Shown here in pieces: positions 60,299 to 64,000 of a stretch of 64,000 nt of DNA. Numbering within the stretch: the stretch's first letter is position 1; the number at the start of each line of letters is the position of its first letter. The notes beneath the pieces are model-generated. The model saw nothing but the letters and a program-made list of their open reading frames with translations, was not told the DNA's origin and ran no database searches. Source of the DNA: Chitinibacter sp. FCG-7 (GTDB taxonomy: Bacteria; Pseudomonadota; Gammaproteobacteria; Burkholderiales; Chitinibacteraceae); contig NZ_CP157355.1 in the NCBI RefSeq assembly GCF_040047665.1, forward strand, positions 1,984,001 to 2,048,000. Direction: 5' to 3'. The translations under genes and the position numbers were made by a program.

Positions 60299-61003
60299 TC
60301 AATCTTTATTGGCCTCCAAAGAGGTTATCCAATCACAAACACCTTGCTGCGCTGGTGCAGCAATACACTCCGCACCATATTGACGTGCAGAATTGGGAAT
60401 ATTGGGGTCGATCATCACGATGCGCGGTAGTCGTTGCATCGAGCGGATTAGATAAATCGGGTCGACAACGTTCAGGCTAGTGCCAACGACGACAAAAATA
60501 TCATCCTCAGTTAAATTGCTAGCAATTTGATAGAGGGTTTCGTATTGAGGCGCTGGCTCACCAAAAAAGACAATGCCCGGTTTAGTGATGCCACTGCCGC
60601 AGGCGGGGCAATCATCTGCTTGGAATGCCTCATCGCCAATGTGCCAGTAATGCAAACAAGCGGCACAGGACATTTGATCCACCTGCCCATGCAGGTGGAT
60701 GACGTCTTGAGTTCCCGCTTTTTCATGGAGTAAATCAATATTGGTGGTGATGACCGTGACGGGCGTTTTCCGCTGCAATTGCGCGATGGCGGCGTAACCA
60801 GCGTGCGGTTGTGCGTCGCCATATTGAAGTTTCCGAGCATTGTAGAATTCACGCGTTAGCTCACGGACGTTCTTGTCGAGGCGATAGCGATCGAAATTGC
60901 AGACCAGATTAATATCATGCTTTTCCCACAGGCCATCACTCGCACGAAATGTTGGCAATCCCGAATCAGCTGCCATGCCTGCGCCAGTAAAGAAGTAAAT
61001 CAT
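60299..61003 (-). CDS. Sir2-family NAD-dependent protein deacylase
   Basis: 234 residues. NAD-binding TGAGMAADSGLPTFR, the TNID motif, catalytic His in HLHGQVD, zinc cysteines CAAC...CPAC, and KPGIVFFGEP. VVVGTSLNVVDPIY is the second NAD loop. Removes acyl groups from lysines. Monocistronic. The 239 bases between it and the Imm33-like gene hold no visible feature. Confidence 0.93.
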   Translation of the reverse strand: MIYFFTGAGMAADSGLPTFRASDGLWEKHDINLVCNFDRYRLDKNVRELTREFYNARKLQYGDAQPHAGYAAIAQLQRKTPVTVITTNIDLLHEKAGTQDVIHLHGQVDQMSCAACLHYWHIGDEAFQADDCPACGSGITKPGIVFFGEPAPQYETLYQIASNLTEDDIFVVVGTSLNVVDPIYLIRSMQRLPRIVMIDPNIPNSARQYGAECIAAPAQQGVCDWITSLEANKD

Positions 61004-61517
61004 GCGTGTGCCCTATCGATTGATCGCACCATTGTAAACTGAATGGTTATCCATCCACATTTAAGTCGAGGCGATGAAAATGGGATGCTTGTTGAATACG
61101 CTTGCATCGCCAAACAGCCCGTATTTATGCAAATGAAGGGGCCGAACGACAGGTGTGATTAAACCATCTCGGCGGAGTAGAGAAGTCACGACCGTTAAAA
61201 GCTACCCATAGAGGCTGGCAGAGGGGGCTTCTGTCCGAGCCGCCAATGGGCTCCCTGAATGCTCCCCAGTAACCCAGCAATGAAACTCATCCGAGCCAAC
61301 ATGGCTAAATACCGAAAATAAATAAAGTACTTTTATGTCCCAGGGCAGCATTTTTCGGTGATGTCCAAACGGCGAAAATGTGGCGTGCGCTGTAAAAAAC
61401 GGCACAGGTGGGCGAAGGTCAAAAATGGCCTATTTCATCATGGTGCGTGTCACAGATTTGGCACAGAAAACGTCACAAATCGAGTCTGTGACCTTTTTGG
61501 CAAATTTTGGACGAAAA
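61004..61517. other. 514 bp without a recognised gene
   Basis: Upstream of the sirtuin gene and downstream of the tRNA-Met cluster. I see short open frames only, none with a family or ribosome-binding site. Confidence 0.4.
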
Positions 61518-61546
61518 AAAAACCTAGGCTTGAGGCCTAGGTTTTT
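61518..61546 (-). terminator. Terminator of the tRNA-fMet cluster
   Basis: AAACCTAGGC/GCCTAGGTTT stem with T runs on both strands, 8 bases past the last tRNA. Confidence 0.9.
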
Positions 61547-61553
61547 TCATTTT

Positions 61554-61629
61554 TGGTTGCGGGAATAGGACTCGAACCTATGACCTTCGGGTTATGAGCC
61601 CGACGAGCTGCCAACTGCTCCATCCCGCG
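61554..61629 (-). tRNA. Initiator tRNA-Met (CAT), copy 3 in order of transcription
   Basis: 76 bases with CCA. Starts CGCGGGA, with the initiator C1-A72 mismatch and GGGCTCATAACCC anticodon arm. T stem is ATAGG...CCTAT, whereas the other two copies have ACAGG...CCTGT: a compensated change. Confidence 0.96.
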
Positions 61630-61718
61630 TCTGTTTGCTATTTATTGGTCGACGCATCCAATAAATTCCCAGTTTCTATCATCAACGTCACAAGAAAATG
61701 ATTGGAAACTGGCGGTTT

Positions 61719-61794
61719 TGGTTGCGGGAACAGGACTCGAACCTGTGACCTTCGGGTTATGAGCCCGACGAGCTGCCAACTGCTCCATCCCGCG
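61719..61794 (-). tRNA. Initiator tRNA-Met (CAT), copy 2
   Basis: 76 bases with CCA; same body as copy 1 (61900-61975), T stem ACAGG...CCTGT. Confidence 0.96.
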
Positions 61795-61899
61795 TCTGTA
61801 CTTGGCGATCAGTATTGCTACTGAGAAAAACCACTTGCTGCGTCACACATTGTCACAGCGACTAAGTTGCACATCGAAGCGATTTTTGAGGAATTTGTC

Positions 61900-61975
61900 T
61901 GGTTGCGGGAACAGGACTCGAACCTGTGACCTTCGGGTTATGAGCCCGACGAGCTGCCAACTGCTCCATCCCGCG
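61900..61975 (-). tRNA. Initiator tRNA-Met (CAT), copy 1
   Basis: 76 bases with CCA; first in the transcript. The three genes are separated by 89-105 bases of unlike sequence. Confidence 0.96.
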
Positions 61976-62152
61976 ACAGAGGGGCGAACTATATAGCCCA
62001 AGCAGTCCAGTGTCAATTTATATTTACTTTTCAGGGTTTGAACGGTACTTTTACCGCCGAGTGCTCGGTGGTGCGCTTTGATGCGCGGCAAGACTGGCGC
62101 GAGCGATTTGGCCTACAATCGCTGCATTCTTGTGCGTGCGGGTGCGGCGATC

Positions 62153-62938
62153 ATGCAGACCATTTCCACTTCTCCGGTGTTGCCGCTGGACGAAATTCTA
62201 GCCCTGGCGCTGGACGCCGGGCTATTGATGCATCAGTCGGGCGCGGGCACGCACCGCACGTCATCGGCGATGCAGCGGATTGCCAGATCGTTGGGCGCGG
62301 CGCGGGTGGAGACGATGATTTCGTCGACCAATATTGGCGTGACGCTTGAGCGCGCTGGCGAGGCGGGCAATGAAACGCATACCGCCTTTCGCAAAGCGCC
62401 ACATATGGGGGCAAATTTTGCGACGCTGTCGGCGGTGCGCCGTTGGCTGCACCAGCTGGAGCAGGGCGAGCTTGATATTGCTACCGCACGGATTCAATTG
62501 GCCGCTATTGCCCAGCGGGCGATTCACTATCCACGCTGGTTTGTCACCATTATGGTGGGTATCTCTTGCGGGGCCTTTGCTGCATTGTTTGGTGGCGATA
62601 TACCTGCAATTTTGTTTACTACGCTGGGGGCCACTTGCGGGATGGCGGTGCGCTTTGCGCTGGTGCTGCGGCATTTCAAACCGTCGATTTTCGCCACGGC
62701 AGCGAGCTTTGTCGCGCTGCTATTGACCGGCCTGCTTGCGCAGCAAGGTAGCGCCACGCCGGATGCGGCGCTGGCCGCATCGGTGCTGTTTTTGATTCCG
62801 GGCGTGCCGCTGATTAATGGTGCGTCAGACCTACTCAATGGCAATTATCTGAATGGCATGGTGCGCTTTACGATGAGCGCGGTGATTATCTTTGGGATAG
62901 CAGTAGGGGTAAGTATTGCCCTGCGGCTGTTGAATTAA
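62153..62938 (+). CDS. Threonine/serine exporter, large subunit (ThrE-type)
   Basis: 261 residues from ATG 62153; an in-frame ATG at 62078 would add a 25-residue leader without a hydrophobic start. ThrE domain: LALALDAGLLMHQSGAGTHR near the N-terminus, then five or so membrane helices (VGISCGAFAALFGGDIPAI, FATAASFVALLLTGLLA, VLFLIPGVPLINGASDLLN). In two-gene systems it works with a small ThrE_2 subunit, which follows here by 11 bases. Confidence 0.9.
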   Translation: MQTISTSPVLPLDEILALALDAGLLMHQSGAGTHRTSSAMQRIARSLGAARVETMISSTNIGVTLERAGEAGNETHTAFRKAPHMGANFATLSAVRRWLHQLEQGELDIATARIQLAAIAQRAIHYPRWFVTIMVGISCGAFAALFGGDIPAILFTTLGATCGMAVRFALVLRHFKPSIFATAASFVALLLTGLLAQQGSATPDAALAASVLFLIPGVPLINGASDLLNGNYLNGMVRFTMSAVIIFGIAVGVSIALRLLN

Positions 62939-62949
62939 AAGGGCTGGCG

Positions 62950-63408
62950 ATGAATACCTGGTTGCTTGAGCTATGGGCGGCACCGGCGGCGCTGGGATTT
63001 GCGCTGCTATTTAATGTGCCGCCGCGTACTTTGCTGATGTGTGGCGTGTTGGCAATTGCCGGGCATGCGTGCCGTAAGCTGGTGATGGTGGGCGGCGGCG
63101 ATATTGTGCTGGGCACCTTGTGTGCCGGGCTGCTGATCGGCTTTTTCGCCGAATGGTGGGGCGCGCGGCGCGACGAACCGGGGGCGATTTTTGCGGTGAG
63201 CGCGGCGATTCCGATGGTGCCCGGTACTTATATGTATAAAGCGGTACAGGGTTTGCTGGGGATGGCCACTTTGCCGCATGGCGCAGATGGCACGCAATTA
63301 TTGGTCAGTGCCGGAGTCAGCGGCATTACCGCCTGTATGATTGTGATAGCCTTGGCCTTTGGCGTGGCGGCCCCGATGTTATTGTGGCCGCGTACGGCGC
63401 ATCACTAG
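62950..63408 (+). CDS. Threonine/serine exporter, small subunit (ThrE_2)
   Basis: 152 residues, four or five membrane helices (FALLFNVPPRTLLMCGVLAI, IVLGTLCAGLLIGFFAEWWG, FAVSAAIPMVPGTYMYKAVQ). IPMVPGTYMY is the counterpart of the PGVPL motif of the large subunit. Together they form the export channel. Ends before a terminator. Confidence 0.9.
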   Translation: MNTWLLELWAAPAALGFALLFNVPPRTLLMCGVLAIAGHACRKLVMVGGGDIVLGTLCAGLLIGFFAEWWGARRDEPGAIFAVSAAIPMVPGTYMYKAVQGLLGMATLPHGADGTQLLVSAGVSGITACMIVIALAFGVAAPMLLWPRTAHH

Positions 63409-63453
63409 TTATTTCTTACGCTTGCCGCATGCGGCGGTGCGGTAGTTTAAGTG

Positions 63454-63494
63454 GCGGCTGAATTTCTGTGGGGAAATTCAGCCGCAGGTTTTTT
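63454..63494 (+). terminator. Terminator of the exporter operon
   Basis: GCGGCTGAATTTC/GAAATTCAGCCGC thirteen-pair stem, then AGGTTTTTT. Confidence 0.88.
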
Positions 63495-63504
63495 GGGAGT
63501 GTTG

Positions 63505-64000
63505 ATGTCTCGTACGATTTATTTACTGCGTCATGGTCAAACCGAGCTCAATGCCGAGCGCCGGATGCAAGGCCATTGCGATTCGCCGCTGACCGAGCTC
63601 GGGCAAGCACAGGCGCGCGCGATGGGAGCGGTGCTGCGTCGACAGCTTGGCGATGCTCGCGATTGGCACGTTATCGCCAGTCCATTAGGGCGTGCGATGC
63701 AAACCGCCCGTTTGGTCTGTGAAGAGCTAGCACTGCCTGCCGAGGTGATTCAGGCCGAACCGCGCCTGATCGAGGTGGCGTTTGGCGAATGGGAAGCAGC
63801 GCAGGTTGAGCTATTACATGCTGAAATTCCGGTGCTGGCTACGCTGCCGAATTGGCACTTTAATGCCCCCAATTGCGAGCCATACGAAGCCGTGCTAGCG
63901 CGGATTGAGCAATGGTTAGCCGATCCCCTGTTGCCACACCAGCTCATTGTGGTCGCGCATGGCTTGCTCGGGAAAATCCTGCGCGGCGTGTATGCCGGTT
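63505..64000 (+). CDS. Histidine phosphatase-family protein, cut by window end
   Basis: The first 165 codons. RHGQTELNAERRMQGHCDSP at residues 9-28 is the phosphatase signature with the phospho-accepting His10; the acid residue is in EVAFGEWE, and the second His in VVAHGLLG. GGGAG precedes the ATG. Broad-specificity phosphoglycerate-mutase-like phosphatase; substrate unknown (cobC-like or a general phosphatase). Confidence 0.9.
   Translation, partial: MSRTIYLLRHGQTELNAERRMQGHCDSPLTELGQAQARAMGAVLRRQLGDARDWHVIASPLGRAMQTARLVCEELALPAEVIQAEPRLIEVAFGEWEAAQVELLHAEIPVLATLPNWHFNAPNCEPYEAVLARIEQWLADPLLPHQLIVVAHGLLGKILRGVYAG

Overview
The window is chromosomal DNA from a betaproteobacterium, most likely of the order Neisseriales (Chitinibacter/Deefgea/Chromobacterium-like). 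The supports are a 16S-Ile-Ala-23S-5S operon with proteobacterial features, an SAH riboswitch in front of ahcY, type IV pilin genes, anaerobic ubiquinone genes ubiTUV and an alcaligin/putrebactin-like siderophore locus. The assignment to a genus is inference from gene content only.

Layout. 1-9.2 kb: start of a secreted protease, a chemoreceptor with stacked HAMP-like repeats, a molybdate ABC transporter operon (modAB, two extra genes, modC), a diguanylate cyclase and ecotin. 9.4-14.8 kb: an AGCS symporter and a four-gene minor-pilin operon whose last gene (PilV type) carries two carbohydrate-binding-like modules. 14.9-18.8 kb: a MocR regulator divergent from a GNAT/rhodanese/PaiB/GNAT operon. 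19.0-25.0 kb: a complete rRNA operon with promoter, processing stems, tRNA-Ile, tRNA-Ala and two tandem 5S genes. 25.0-28.3 kb: ubiT, ubiV and ubiU for oxygen-independent ubiquinone synthesis, with a membrane protein and two FNR-like boxes. 28.5-34.9 kb: housekeeping and hypothetical genes (6-phosphogluconate dehydrogenase, P-loop kinase, AstE-like hydrolase, YegD-type Hsp70, metallophosphoesterase). 34.9-43.1 kb: two LpxL-type acyltransferases, metK, a small EF-hand membrane protein, ahcY behind an SAH riboswitch, a Rof-type Rho inhibitor, dienelactone hydrolase, VOC protein and WYL regulator.

43.1-54.9 kb is a full iron-acquisition island: fhuCBD uptake genes, a FhuF reductase, a one-synthetase hydroxamate siderophore pathway (monooxygenase, exporter, acyltransferase, NIS synthetase) and a divergent TonB receptor behind a shared Fur-box cluster. 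55-64 kb: a broken XRE regulator, DNA polymerase II, an intact IS3-family element that splits a secreted Imm33/DUF2185-like gene, a sirtuin, three tandem initiator tRNA-Met genes, a split threonine/serine exporter and the start of a histidine phosphatase.

The least explained structures are: (i) a dispersed 103-117 bp repeat, present twice in opposite orientation, each copy sitting between two perfect copies of a whole terminator hairpin (after ecotin and after ahcY), as if it inserts into terminators and duplicates them; (ii) the minor pilin with chitin-binding-like modules on a Pro/Thr/Ala linker; (iii) a 244 bp element with 9 bp inverted ends that supplies the fhuF stop codon. No CRISPR array, prophage or restriction system was seen.
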